Source: Kineosporia sp. R_H_3 (lineage in GTDB: Bacteria; Actinomycetota; Actinomycetes; Actinomycetales; Kineosporiaceae). Taken from it: DNA of 64,000 nucleotides. This document shows, piece after piece, positions 6,337 through 14,549 of the stretch. The position numbers and the translations under genes are program-made. Within the stretch, counting starts at the first letter, position 1; the number at the start of each line of letters is the position of its first letter. Below the pieces are notes generated by a model. The model was not told where the DNA came from, did no database searches, and was given only the letters and a program-made list of their open reading frames with translations. Where the stretch lies: NCBI RefSeq assembly GCF_002198675.1, contig NZ_MWLL01000246.1, positions 1 to 64,000 on the forward strand, given 5' to 3'.

Positions 6337-8865
6337 TCAGCGGGCGACGAGCCCCTTGACGCCGCCCGCGACGAGCGCCGCGACGTCGAGCATCATGACC
6401 GGCAGTGCGGGGCCGCCGGGCGAGGCGACGTAGCGGGTCTCCCAGACCGGGTCGAACCGCTCCTTGAACTGCCGCAGGCCCTGGAAGTTGTAGAAGTGCT
6501 CGCCGTGCGACCAGAGGAAGTGCCCGGCGCGGTCCCAGAAGGTGCCGGTGCCGTCGGTGCGCAGCCCGGACAGCGGCGCCATCCCGAGGCTGAACGAGGC
6601 GTAGCCCGCATCCCGCGACCAGGTCATCGCCTCGACGAAGAGGTGGCTCATGACGGTCCGCGGCGCGTCGGGCAGCCGGCGCATGAGGTCGATCTTCACC
6701 TCGTGCCGGGCACCGCTCGTCCAGAGCGTCGCGAACGCGACGACCCGGCCCTCGAGACGGGCGACGACGACGGGGAAGCGCCGGACGTAGTCCGGCTCGA
6801 AGGCCCCCAGGGAGAACCGCTTCTCCCTGGCGTTGCGCTCGGCGAGCCAGGAGTCCGAGACCGCCGCGAGCTCGGGGAGCAGGTCCTCGACGTCCGCCGG
6901 TTCCACGACCTCGATCTCGACCCCGGCCCGGGTGCTCGCCCGGCACTCCGAGCGCAGCTTCGCGCGGTGCTTGCCCTCCATGGAGAACCCACTGAGCGGG
7001 ACGGTCGCCTCCTCGCCGAGCTTGACGAGGGTCAGGCCGTGACGGCGGTAGAGGTCGGCGAGGTCCTCGCGGACGCTGTAGAGCACCGGCCGCCCGCACG
7101 CCCGGTCGGCCTCGTCGACGAACCGCGCGAGCAGGTCGTCGAACTCGGCCTCGTCCCCGACCGGGTCCGACATGACGACCCAGCTGCGAGCCCGCACCTG
7201 GTACATGAGCAGGGCGTTCCCGGCGCCGGAGAAGAGCACCCGCTTGTCGCCGGTCCACAGCAGGCAGGCGTTGCCGTGCGTCGACCGGGTGAGCACCTGC
7301 TCCGCCCGGCGCATCTCGTCGTCCGTCGCCGTGAGGGCCGCGCGGCCGGGGGCCTGGAGCCGGCTGCCGCCGAGGACCACCCCGACGAGGCCGACGGCGA
7401 GCCCGACCCGGACGTGCACGGGGGCGTCGCCCGCGGCCGACGCCGCGAGCACGGTCCGGCCGTCGACGAGCGCGCTCCCGGTCCACAGGTCGTGCCACCA
7501 GACGAGGACCGAGACGCTCGCCGCGACGGTGAGCGACCAGCCCCAGCCGCGCGGGTCGCTGAGCACCGACATCGTGCGGTGGAAGGCGCCGCGGGCCATG
7601 ACGAGCAGGACCACGAGCAGCGCGGAGGTGCCGGCGACGCCCCGGGCGTCATGGGTGGCCGCCACCGCGAGCACGGCCGCGAGGGTCGAGAGCGAGAGCA
7701 CCCACGCACCGTGCAGCCGCCGGTGCAGCCCACGGGCGAGCAGCAGGAGCAGCACCCCCGCGAGGCTCGCGGTGAACGCCGTCATGTCCGGGGCGGCCGA
7801 GTCACCGGGGACGTCGCCGGTGACGACGAGCACGAGACCGAGCCCGCCGACCCCGAGGCCGAGCACGGACGGCGTGAGGAGCCCGGCCCGGGCGAGCAGG
7901 CTGCCGAGCGCCGCCCGGTCGCGCCGGTGCTCGAGCCCCGCGAGGACGACGGCGGCGGCCCCGAGCGGGAGGAGGAAGTAGACGAACCGGTACGCGACGA
8001 GGGCCGTGACGAGCCGCTCCGGCGGCACGGCGCCGCCGAGGGCGAGCAGGAGGACGGTCTCGAAGACGCCGAGGCCGCCGGGCACGTTGCTCACGAGCCC
8101 GGCCACCGTCGCGACGACGAAGAGCGGGGCGAACGTCGCGAAACCGACGCCGGTGCCGTCGGGCAGCAGCACGAAGAGGACGGCCGCCATCGCGAGCCAC
8201 TCGAGCGTCGACAGCGCGACCTGGGCGAGGGCGAGCGGCCGGGAGGGCCGGTCGACCCGCCAGTCCCGCACGGTCACCGGACGGCGTCCGGCGCCCGACC
8301 AGGCGACGTACAGGCCGACGGCCGCGAGCAGGGCGGCGCCGCCGGCCAGCGCGACCGGCTGCGTGGTGCCGAGTGCCGCACCCACGACTGCCGGGTCGGC
8401 GACGGCGCCGACGCCCGCCAGGAGGGCGCAGCCGAGGCCGAGGGTCACGAGGTTGAAGCCGATGATCCGGGTCACGGCGAAGCCGGGCACGGCCCAGGCC
8501 GAGTAGACGCGTGCCCGTAGCGCGGCGCCGACGACGGCGGAGGCGCCGAGCGAGTTGCCGAAGGCGGTCGCCACGAACGAGGCCGCCGCGTAGCGGCGCC
8601 ACGGCAGCGGGTGCTCCACGTACCGCAGCGCGAGGGCGTCGTAGCCGGTCATCGCGCCGTACGAGACCACGGTGGCGCCGAGCGCGAGCAGGACCGGCCC
8701 GGCCCCGAGCGCGGCGAGGTCCCCGCCGAGCCGGTGCCACGGGTAGTCGGCGAGGTGCCGGTGCAGCACCACCACGGCGGCGGCGAGCACGCCGAGCACG
8801 AGGAGCGGCGCCGCGGCGCGCAGCAGGCGGGCGGGCGAGGCGAGGGGCGTCGTCGGGGTGCTCAT
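6337..8865 (-). CDS. mprF: MprF-like phosphatidylglycerol lysyltransferase/flippase
   Basis: This 842-residue membrane protein has an N-terminal flippase-type domain with many hydrophobic helices (roughly residues 15-310), further helices to about 480, and a cytoplasmic DUF2156/GNAT-like synthase domain. The synthase domain contains ACLLWTGDKRVLFSGAGNAL, then FSMEGKHRAKLRSECRA, and ends in FKERFDPVWETRYV. Family members transfer an aminoacyl group from aminoacyl-tRNA to phosphatidylglycerol and flip the product, lowering envelope negative charge and giving resistance to cationic peptides. There is no fused lysyl-tRNA synthetase, unlike mycobacterial LysX. The amino acid transferred is not predictable here. 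It is downstream of the molybdoenzyme on the same strand with 65 bases between. Confidence 0.88.
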   Translation of the reverse strand: MSTPTTPLASPARLLRAAAPLLVLGVLAAAVVVLHRHLADYPWHRLGGDLAALGAGPVLLALGATVVSYGAMTGYDALALRYVEHPLPWRRYAAASFVATAFGNSLGASAVVGAALRARVYSAWAVPGFAVTRIIGFNLVTLGLGCALLAGVGAVADPAVVGAALGTTQPVALAGGAALLAAVGLYVAWSGAGRRPVTVRDWRVDRPSRPLALAQVALSTLEWLAMAAVLFVLLPDGTGVGFATFAPLFVVATVAGLVSNVPGGLGVFETVLLLALGGAVPPERLVTALVAYRFVYFLLPLGAAAVVLAGLEHRRDRAALGSLLARAGLLTPSVLGLGVGGLGLVLVVTGDVPGDSAAPDMTAFTASLAGVLLLLLARGLHRRLHGAWVLSLSTLAAVLAVAATHDARGVAGTSALLVVLLVMARGAFHRTMSVLSDPRGWGWSLTVAASVSVLVWWHDLWTGSALVDGRTVLAASAAGDAPVHVRVGLAVGLVGVVLGGSRLQAPGRAALTATDDEMRRAEQVLTRSTHGNACLLWTGDKRVLFSGAGNALLMYQVRARSWVVMSDPVGDEAEFDDLLARFVDEADRACGRPVLYSVREDLADLYRRHGLTLVKLGEEATVPLSGFSMEGKHRAKLRSECRASTRAGVEIEVVEPADVEDLLPELAAVSDSWLAERNAREKRFSLGAFEPDYVRRFPVVVARLEGRVVAFATLWTSGARHEVKIDLMRRLPDAPRTVMSHLFVEAMTWSRDAGYASFSLGMAPLSGLRTDGTGTFWDRAGHFLWSHGEHFYNFQGLRQFKERFDPVWETRYVASPGGPALPVMMLDVAALVAGGVKGLVAR

Positions 8866-8930
8866 CCCGACCCTGATCGGCACGCCGGGCCGCTCCCTGT
8901 AGTGCTCCGCGGCCGGGCCCGGCCGGGCGC

Positions 8931-10997
8931 CTACCGGGCCGGGTCCTCCACCGGAGTGAGCCGCACCCGGTTGTCGTGGAACGTCGCGCCGCCGCCGTGG
9001 TCCGACAGCGCGTCCGACGTCGTCGCGTTGACCGTCGACCCGTCGGGGAACCGGCCGCGGGACAGGCCCTTCGTCGTCGCCGCGACCCCCGGGCGGACGG
9101 CGTCCGTCACGGTGACGACGGCGACGAAGGCGCCCCGGTCGTTGCCGACACGCACCGCGGCCCCGTCGGTGACGCCTGCCTCCGCCGCGTCGTTCGGGTG
9201 CACGAGCACGACCGGGTCGCCGGCGCGGTCGTGCTTCGGGGAGTCGGTGAACGTCGAGTTCACGAGGTAGTGGTTCGCCGCGCTGACGAGCGCGAGGCCG
9301 TCGAGCGCCTCGTGCGGGGGCCGGTAGTCCGGCAGCCGGCCGGCCCCGGCCGCCTCGGCCGTCGCGCTCACGAACTCGAAGCGGCCGGACGGCGTCGGGA
9401 ACGCCTCGGCGAAAGGCAGGAACGGCTCCGGCACGTCGATCCGCTGGAAGCCCTTCTCCTGCAACGACTCCAAGGTGACGCCCGGGATCCCCCGGGTCTC
9501 GTCGCCGATGGCATCCCGGAGCAGCTCCTCGTCGCTCGCGAGCACCGCGGGGTCGGTGATCCCGAGCCGGGCGGCGAGCCGGCGGAAGATCTCCGTGTGC
9601 GGCAGGCACTCCCCCGGCGGCGGCACCGCGGGCCGGGCGAGCTGCACGTACAGGTGGGAGTAGGAGTCGACGAGGTCGAACTGCTCGTGCTGCATCGCGC
9701 CGGGCAGCACGAGGTCGGCGTACGCCGTGGTGTCGGTGAGGGTGTGCTCGACGACGACCGTGAAGAGGTCCTCCCGGGCCAGGCCGGCGCGCGTCGTGCG
9801 CTGGTCCGGGTTGGAGACGACCGGGTTGCCGGCCCAGACGACGAGCACCTCGACCGGCGGGTCGTCGCGCGTCAGGAGCTCGCGCCCGAGCCGGGACATC
9901 ACCAGGCCGCGACCGGGGGCGGCCGGGCGCAGGTCGGGCCGCTGGTGCGCGGCGTCGTCGAACCCGTAGAAGCGCCCGGTCGAGTACGCCGTCCCGCCGC
10001 CGAGGCGGCCGTAGTCGCCGGTGACGGCCGGCAGGCAGGACACGAGCCGGACAGCGGCCGCCGCCCCGCCGTGCCGCTGCACGCCCATGAGGGTGCGGAT
10101 GCCGAGCGGGCGGTGCGCGGCGACGAGGTCGGCGAAGGCGTCGACCTCCTCGACGCCGAGGCCGCACACCTCGGCGGCACGCCGCGGGCTCCAGCGCGCG
10201 AGCACCGTGTCCCGGAACTCCTCCCAGCCGAGCGCGTGCGCCGCCAGGTACTCCTCGTCCGCCGCGCCGCGTGCGACGAGGCCGGCCATGACGCCGAGCG
10301 CGAGCGCGCCGTCCGTGCCGGGCCGCGGCGCGAGGTGCAGGTCGGCCCGGGCCGCCGTCCGGGTGCGGATCGGGTCGACGACGACGAGCGGGGCACCGGC
10401 GTCGCGGCCCTGCGTGACGAAGGGCCACAGGTGCAGGTTCGAGGTGAGGGTGTTCGTGCCCCAGAGCACGATCGTCCCGGAGTGCCGCAGGTCGGCCGGG
10501 TCCATGCTCGCGGCCGCGCCCACGGTGAACCCCATCCCGGCGTGGCCGGCGGGCGAGCAGATGTTGCCGACGTGCCGGCTCGCGCCGAGGGTGTTGAACA
10601 GCCGGGCGCCCGAGCCGGAGCAGCCCTGCAGCACGCTGATCGTGCCGGTCGCCGAGTACGGCCAGACCGACTCGCCGCCGTGCCGTTCGACGGCGTCCCG
10701 GATCCTCGTGGCCATGAGGTCGAGCGCGTCGTCCCAGGAGATCCGCTCGAAGTCGTTGCCGCCCTTGGGTCCGACCCGGCGCAACGGGTGCAGCAGCCGC
10801 CGCGGCGAGGCGGCGTACTCCAGGTAGGGGTTGACCTTGGCGCACAGGCCGCCCCGGGTGAACGGGTGCTCGGGGTTGCCGCGCAGCGACACCGCGCGGC
10901 GGCCGCCGGCGTCGTCCTCCTCGACGGTGACGACCCACGAGCACGCATCCGGGCAGTCGAGCGCGCACGCCCCGACGACCTCGAGCCGACGTCCCAT
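8931..10997 (-). CDS. Molybdopterin-dependent oxidoreductase with [4Fe-4S] site
   Basis: This 688-residue protein belongs to the DMSO-reductase superfamily. An N-terminal [4Fe-4S] motif has cysteines at about 11, 15, 19 and 49 (ACALDCPDAC and GGLCAK). Bis-MGD binding segments follow, including GTNTLTSN and VVWAGNPVVSNPDQ, and the C-terminal domain has VLVHPNDAAEAGVTDG. The Cys in NICSPAG may be the Mo ligand; this is inferred. No Tat signal is present, so it is probably cytoplasmic. It could be a formate-dehydrogenase-like or other anaerobic-type dehydrogenase, and the substrate is unknown. No electron-transfer or membrane-anchor subunits lie beside it. Confidence 0.9.
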   Translation of the reverse strand: MGRRLEVVGACALDCPDACSWVVTVEEDDAGGRRAVSLRGNPEHPFTRGGLCAKVNPYLEYAASPRRLLHPLRRVGPKGGNDFERISWDDALDLMATRIRDAVERHGGESVWPYSATGTISVLQGCSGSGARLFNTLGASRHVGNICSPAGHAGMGFTVGAAASMDPADLRHSGTIVLWGTNTLTSNLHLWPFVTQGRDAGAPLVVVDPIRTRTAARADLHLAPRPGTDGALALGVMAGLVARGAADEEYLAAHALGWEEFRDTVLARWSPRRAAEVCGLGVEEVDAFADLVAAHRPLGIRTLMGVQRHGGAAAAVRLVSCLPAVTGDYGRLGGGTAYSTGRFYGFDDAAHQRPDLRPAAPGRGLVMSRLGRELLTRDDPPVEVLVVWAGNPVVSNPDQRTTRAGLAREDLFTVVVEHTLTDTTAYADLVLPGAMQHEQFDLVDSYSHLYVQLARPAVPPPGECLPHTEIFRRLAARLGITDPAVLASDEELLRDAIGDETRGIPGVTLESLQEKGFQRIDVPEPFLPFAEAFPTPSGRFEFVSATAEAAGAGRLPDYRPPHEALDGLALVSAANHYLVNSTFTDSPKHDRAGDPVVLVHPNDAAEAGVTDGAAVRVGNDRGAFVAVVTVTDAVRPGVAATTKGLSRGRFPDGSTVNATTSDALSDHGGGATFHDNRVRLTPVEDPAR

Positions 10998-11002
10998 GCG
11001 GG

Positions 11003-11695
11003 TCAGGGTCGCACGGCCGCCCGGTCGCGGCCCAGTGCGGCCCAGGCCCGGGCCGGGTCGAAGCCCTCCGGCCGGGTGAACGTCGTCCCGAGCAGCCGGA
11101 CCTCGCCGAGCCCGGCGACCTGCGTCGCCCGGACGACGGTGCCGGCGCGCCCGGTGTGCAGGAGCCACCAACCGGTGCCCGCGTGGACGAGGGCGAGCGG
11201 GGCGAGCACCTCCCGCCCGCCGGCGGCGGCGGGCACCGAGATCTCGAGCCCCTCCCGGGCGGCCCGCGCGACGACGGCCAGGGCCTCGACCGGGCCGTCG
11301 TCCGCCGCGGTGAGGTCGACGTGCAGCCAGCCCTCGAGGGCCGCGGCCGTCCGCAGGACCGGCTCGGGCAGCGCCGCCCCGACGGCGGTCCTGGCCGCCT
11401 GCGCGCCGGCGCGCATCCCCAGCGCCTCGGCGAGACCGGGGAACCCGACGAGCCACAGCGCCTCCGCGGCGTCGTGGGAGAGCTGGGCGGGGAGCCCGCG
11501 GACGCCGTCCAGCAGGGCGATGCCCCCGCCGTAGCCCTGCGTCGTCACGACGGGCAGGCCCGCCTCGCTGAGGGCCTCGACGTCGCGCAGCACCGTCCGC
11601 GGCGACACCTCGAGCAGGTCGGCGAGCTCCTGGGCGGTCATGCGGCCGCGCCGCTGCAGGGTGAGCATCATCGTCAGCAGCCGGGCCGCGCGCAC
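11003..11695 (-). CDS. YafY/WYL-type transcriptional regulator
   Basis: This 230-residue protein has an N-terminal HTH_11 (RLLTMMLTLQRRGRMTAQEL, then VSPRTVLRDVEALSEAGLPV) followed by the G-rich hinge GYGGGIALLDG, the usual entry to WYL-family regulators. The C-terminal half is shorter than full-length WYL proteins and ends in VAGLGEVRLLG. Such regulators sense small ligands or nucleic acid ends and often repress a neighbouring gene. Start is the GTG at 11695. It is 5 bases upstream of the molybdoenzyme gene on the same strand, so the two are probably one transcript and it may control that operon. Confidence 0.87.
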   Translation of the reverse strand: MRAARLLTMMLTLQRRGRMTAQELADLLEVSPRTVLRDVEALSEAGLPVVTTQGYGGGIALLDGVRGLPAQLSHDAAEALWLVGFPGLAEALGMRAGAQAARTAVGAALPEPVLRTAAALEGWLHVDLTAADDGPVEALAVVARAAREGLEISVPAAAGGREVLAPLALVHAGTGWWLLHTGRAGTVVRATQVAGLGEVRLLGTTFTRPEGFDPARAWAALGRDRAAVRP

Positions 11696-11826
11696 CCCAC
11701 GACAGTACGGCGTGACACCCGGCCGAGGAGATCGTCCGAGACAGGAACATGACAGAAGATGTCAGCTTCGTGCTGCCAGGCTGTCCGTCCGGGCCGGTCG
11801 CGGCCCGACCGGACGAGAGGACGTCG

Positions 11827-12234
11827 ATGACCGCCGAGGCAGGCACGCCGGAGAACCCGTGGACCCTGCGGACCCCGCCGCTGACGTCCGAGTACGAGGC
11901 CTGGTTCGACACCGTCGGCGGCACGGACGTCGTCGTCGTGCGGGTGGGGAAGACGGTCCTGCACTACGACCGGCGCTGCGTCGACGACCTCGCGGCGATG
12001 CTCAAGGCCCACGGGGACTGGATGGAGCTGGGCAGCGCCGACGAGCAGAAGGACGCCAGGCCCGGCACCGTCGAGGCCTGGGGCCGCGCGGCCGACAACC
12101 CGGTCGGCGGCTGGTACGGCCTCAAGAAGGGGCTGCGCGGCCGGTTCGGGATGTACCTGCCGCCCCTGCTGGAGCAGCTCGGCCTCGCCGAGGTCGAGCA
12201 CAACCCGCGCAACAACCGGATGCGCGCGCTCTGA
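11827..12234 (+). CDS. Conserved actinobacterial protein of unknown function (DUF6855-like)
   Basis: This 135-residue soluble protein has no recognised catalytic motif. Strongly patterned segments include ENPWTLRTPPLTSEYEAW, the strand TDVVVVRVGKTVLHYD, and the ending NPVGGWYGLKKGLRGRFG followed by EVEHNPRNNRMRAL. From memory it resembles a small family of actinobacterial proteins (DUF6855), but I cannot confirm this here. I chose the ATG at 11827, which has GAGAGG 6 bases upstream; the frame is open back to 11749. It stands alone between the divergent WYL-type regulator and the convergent MetE-like gene. Confidence 0.78.
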   Translation: MTAEAGTPENPWTLRTPPLTSEYEAWFDTVGGTDVVVVRVGKTVLHYDRRCVDDLAAMLKAHGDWMELGSADEQKDARPGTVEAWGRAADNPVGGWYGLKKGLRGRFGMYLPPLLEQLGLAEVEHNPRNNRMRAL

Positions 12235-12252
12235 GCGGGGCGCCGCACGCGC

Positions 12253-13383
12253 CTACCCCCAGACCTCCTCGGCCGTCTCGACGACGAGCCGGAGCTTGGC
12301 GAGCTGCTCCTCCCACGTCAGCGCGTTGCCCTCGACCGTCGAGGAGAACCCGCACTGCGGCGACAGGCACAGCTGCTCCAGCGGCACGTACCGCGCCGCC
12401 TCGTCGATCCGGCGCTTGAGCGCGTCCTTGCTCTCGAGCGCCCCGCTCTTCGTCGTCACGAGGCCGAGCACGACGAACCGGCCCGGCGGCACGAAGCGCA
12501 GCGGTTCGAACCCGCCCGAGCGGGCGTCGTCGTACTCGAGGAAGAACCCGTCGACCTCGAGGCCGCCGAAGAGCGCCTCGGCGACGTAGTCGTAGCCGCC
12601 CTCGGCGGCCCACGACGAACGGAAGTTGCCGCGACACATGTGCGTCGTGACCCGCAGGCCCTCGGGCCGGTCGGCGAGGGCTGCGTTGATCGTGCGGATG
12701 TAGTGCTCGTGCTGGCGCTCCGGGTCACCGCCGAGACCCGCGACGAGCTCGCGCTGGGCCGGGTCGTTGAGATAGGCCAGGCTCGTGTCGTCGAGCTGGA
12801 GGTAGGTGCAGCCGAGCTCCGCGACACCGGCGACCTGCGCCCGGTAGGCGGCCACGAGGTCGGCCCAGAACCGGTCGAGGTCGGGGTAGACGTCGGCGTC
12901 GATCGCCGCCCGGCCGCCCCGGTAGTGGACCATGCTCGGCGACGGGATCGTCAGCTTCGGCGTCGCCCCGGTCCCGGCGGCGGAGACCGCGTCCCGGAGG
13001 AACGAGAAGGCCTCGCCGAACACGGTCCGCGGCAGGGTGACCCGGTCGTGCACGCGCATGGCCGGGGTGTCGAAATCCAGCTCACCGGCCGCGTTGCGGA
13101 AGTGCACCCGCAGGCGCTCGTCGGTCGGGTCGACGCCGCCGAGGGCGTAGATGAAGTCCATGTGCCAGGACGTCCGGCGGTACTCGCCGTCGGTCGCCGT
13201 CCGCAGCCCGGCCTCGGCCTGCAGGGCGACGGCCTCGCGCACGCAGTCGTCCTCGACGGCGCGCAGCGCGTCCGCATCGATCTCGCCGGCCGCCCGGCGG
13301 GCCCGCGCGGCCAGCAGGCGCGGCGGGCGCAGGAGGCTGCCGACGTGGTCGGCGCGGAAGGGCGGGACGGCGTTCGCGGCCAT
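12253..13383 (-). CDS. Cobalamin-independent methionine synthase C-terminal domain-like protein
   Basis: This 376-residue protein is a single MetE C-terminal-type barrel. It begins FRADHVGSLLRPPRLL and ends in LSPQCGFSSTVEGNALTWEE. The His and Cys of HMCRGN and the Cys of SPQCGF match zinc ligands of MetE, which activate the thiol of homocysteine. Family members such as YxjG/YxjH transfer methyl groups to homocysteine; lacking the N-terminal folate barrel, they may use donors other than methyltetrahydrofolate. The methyl donor here is unknown. Start ATG 13383 has GAGGGAG just upstream. It is single, convergent to the unknown protein at 11827. Confidence 0.88.
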   Translation of the reverse strand: MAANAVPPFRADHVGSLLRPPRLLAARARRAAGEIDADALRAVEDDCVREAVALQAEAGLRTATDGEYRRTSWHMDFIYALGGVDPTDERLRVHFRNAAGELDFDTPAMRVHDRVTLPRTVFGEAFSFLRDAVSAAGTGATPKLTIPSPSMVHYRGGRAAIDADVYPDLDRFWADLVAAYRAQVAGVAELGCTYLQLDDTSLAYLNDPAQRELVAGLGGDPERQHEHYIRTINAALADRPEGLRVTTHMCRGNFRSSWAAEGGYDYVAEALFGGLEVDGFFLEYDDARSGGFEPLRFVPPGRFVVLGLVTTKSGALESKDALKRRIDEAARYVPLEQLCLSPQCGFSSTVEGNALTWEEQLAKLRLVVETAEEVWG

Positions 13384-13474
13384 GGGACTCCCTCGTCACC
13401 GGCGTCTGGACGGCGCCACTGTGCCACCCGGGGGCCGCCGTGACGAGAGGATCACAGCACGAGCCTGGGCCGGG

Positions 13475-13491
13475 TCCGGACGCCGTCCGGA
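13475..13491 (-). terminator. Short hairpin downstream of the TetR gene
   Basis: Perfect 7-bp arms TCCGGAC (13475-13481) and GTCCGGA (13485-13491) with a GCC loop lie about 31 bases beyond the stop of the TetR gene on the minus strand. There is no U-run, so it is only a possible terminator. Confidence 0.4.
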
Positions 13492-13521
13492 GACCGCCCG
13501 GACCGAGGGCCCGCGGCGGGG

Positions 13522-14169
13522 TCAGGCATCGGCGGCCGCGGCCGCGTCGGCGCAGCGGGACGCCTTGGCCGGCGCGACGCCGACGACGGCGAGCGCGCTC
13601 GTCGCGACGAGCCGGCCGGCGGCCGCGGGGTCCACGGCGCCCTCGAGCACCTCGTCGAAGACGGCGAGCACGACCTGCCCGGCGACCCGCGCGAGGACGT
13701 CGGCGTCGGTGTCGACCCGGAAGACACCCTCGTCCTGCCCCGCCCGGACGAGGGCGGCCCGGCGCCGGCGCAACGGCTCGAGGCGCTCCAGCGCCCGGTC
13801 GCGGTGCTCGGAGCGGGCGGCCAGGGCACCGAGGAAGCGGAACGGCTCGGCGGCGCGCCACACGGCGAGCTCGAACCGGGCCAGTGCGGTCGCCGGGTCG
13901 TCGGCGGAGGTGTCGACGGCGTCGAGGACGGCGACGAGCCGGTCCCCGGCGCGGGTCGCGATCGCCGCGACGAGCTCCTCGCGTGACGAGAAGTGGCCGT
14001 AGACGGTGCGCCGGGACAGGCCCGCCTCGCGGGCGACGCTCTCCAGGCTGGCGTCGGGGTCCCGGGTGAGGGCCGCCAGCCCGGCGTCGAGGAGGGCGAT
14101 CCGGTTCGCGAGCGCGTCGCGACGGCGGACGAGGACGGCCCCCGCCGTCTCGGAGAGGGAGGTCGTCAT
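13522..14169 (-). CDS. TetR family transcriptional regulator
   Basis: This 215-residue regulator has an N-terminal TetR HTH (SLESVAREAGLSRRTVYGHF, then SREELVAAIATRAG) and a helical ligand-binding half with no assignable ligand. The ATG at 14169 is chosen because a complete promoter sits directly upstream: TTGCAC (-35), 17 bases, TAGGGT (-10), then 7 bases to the ATG, implying a leaderless message. The -35 element is part of a 16-bp inverted repeat, so autorepression is likely. The neighbouring GntR-like gene is divergent across 380 bases. Confidence 0.92.
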   Translation of the reverse strand: MTTSLSETAGAVLVRRRDALANRIALLDAGLAALTRDPDASLESVAREAGLSRRTVYGHFSSREELVAAIATRAGDRLVAVLDAVDTSADDPATALARFELAVWRAAEPFRFLGALAARSEHRDRALERLEPLRRRRAALVRAGQDEGVFRVDTDADVLARVAGQVVLAVFDEVLEGAVDPAAAGRLVATSALAVVGVAPAKASRCADAAAAADA

Positions 14170-14549
14170 GCGATCAACCCTAGAAGGCTGCACATATACG
14201 TGCAAGTTAAGCAGCGCACTTGATGGCGAGATCAGATGCACAGACCTGTGCGAGCACGTGCCGCGACGCTCGGTGCCCCACCTGGCGACCCGGCCCTGTG
14301 CAGATCTGCCGGCACGTCGTCGTGCAGGTCATGAGAACGCTGCGCACCGGCGCGCAGGATCCACCCCGCCTGCACACCACCGTGCACGTCGACCTGCACG
14401 GCGCCGTCCGCACCCACACCTGCGTGACAGAAAGTGAACCTACGATCACATTCTGCCCACCTTGGCCGTGCCGACCTGTGACCGACACCCCTTCTCGCTA
14501 ATCTTGATCACCAACCGGCGACGGACCACCGACCAGGGAGGCCCGACAC
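14170..14549. promoter_or_regulatory. 380-bp gene-free region rich in GTGCA/TGCAC palindromes
   Basis: No coding sequence is supported here. The region holds a dense set of inverted repeats built on GTGCA/TGCAC: TGCAC-N6-GTGCA at 14189-14204 and again at 14371-14386, GTGCA-N8-TGCAC at 14382-14399, GCACA-N4-TGTGC at 14238-14251, GCACGTGC at 14254-14261 and GCAGATCTGC at 14300-14309. A TAATCT at 14499-14504 could be the -10 for the GntR-like gene. The repeats lie between two divergent regulator genes and probably bind one or both of them. Confidence 0.6.
14177..14205 (-). promoter_or_regulatory. Promoter and probable operator of the TetR gene
   Basis: On the minus strand TTGCAC (14205-14200) and TAGGGT (14182-14177) are separated by exactly 17 bases. 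The perfect inverted repeat TGCACATATACGTGCA (14189-14204, 5-bp arms around 6 bases) covers the -35 and half the spacer, a typical place for a TetR operator. Base pattern is seen; the binding protein is inferred. Confidence 0.65.

Noticed and set aside
8931-10997. Selenocysteine in the molybdoenzymes at 8931 and 53754
   Set aside because: Both have a Cys at the likely ligand position and no in-frame TGA within the conserved part.
13384-13521. SAM or cobalamin riboswitch upstream of the MetE-like gene
   Set aside because: The leader is too short and contains no conserved riboswitch boxes, only a Shine-Dalgarno and a small hairpin.
14170-14549. CRISPR-like array
   Set aside because: The GTGCA units are short palindromes at irregular intervals, without equal repeats or spacers or any cas gene.
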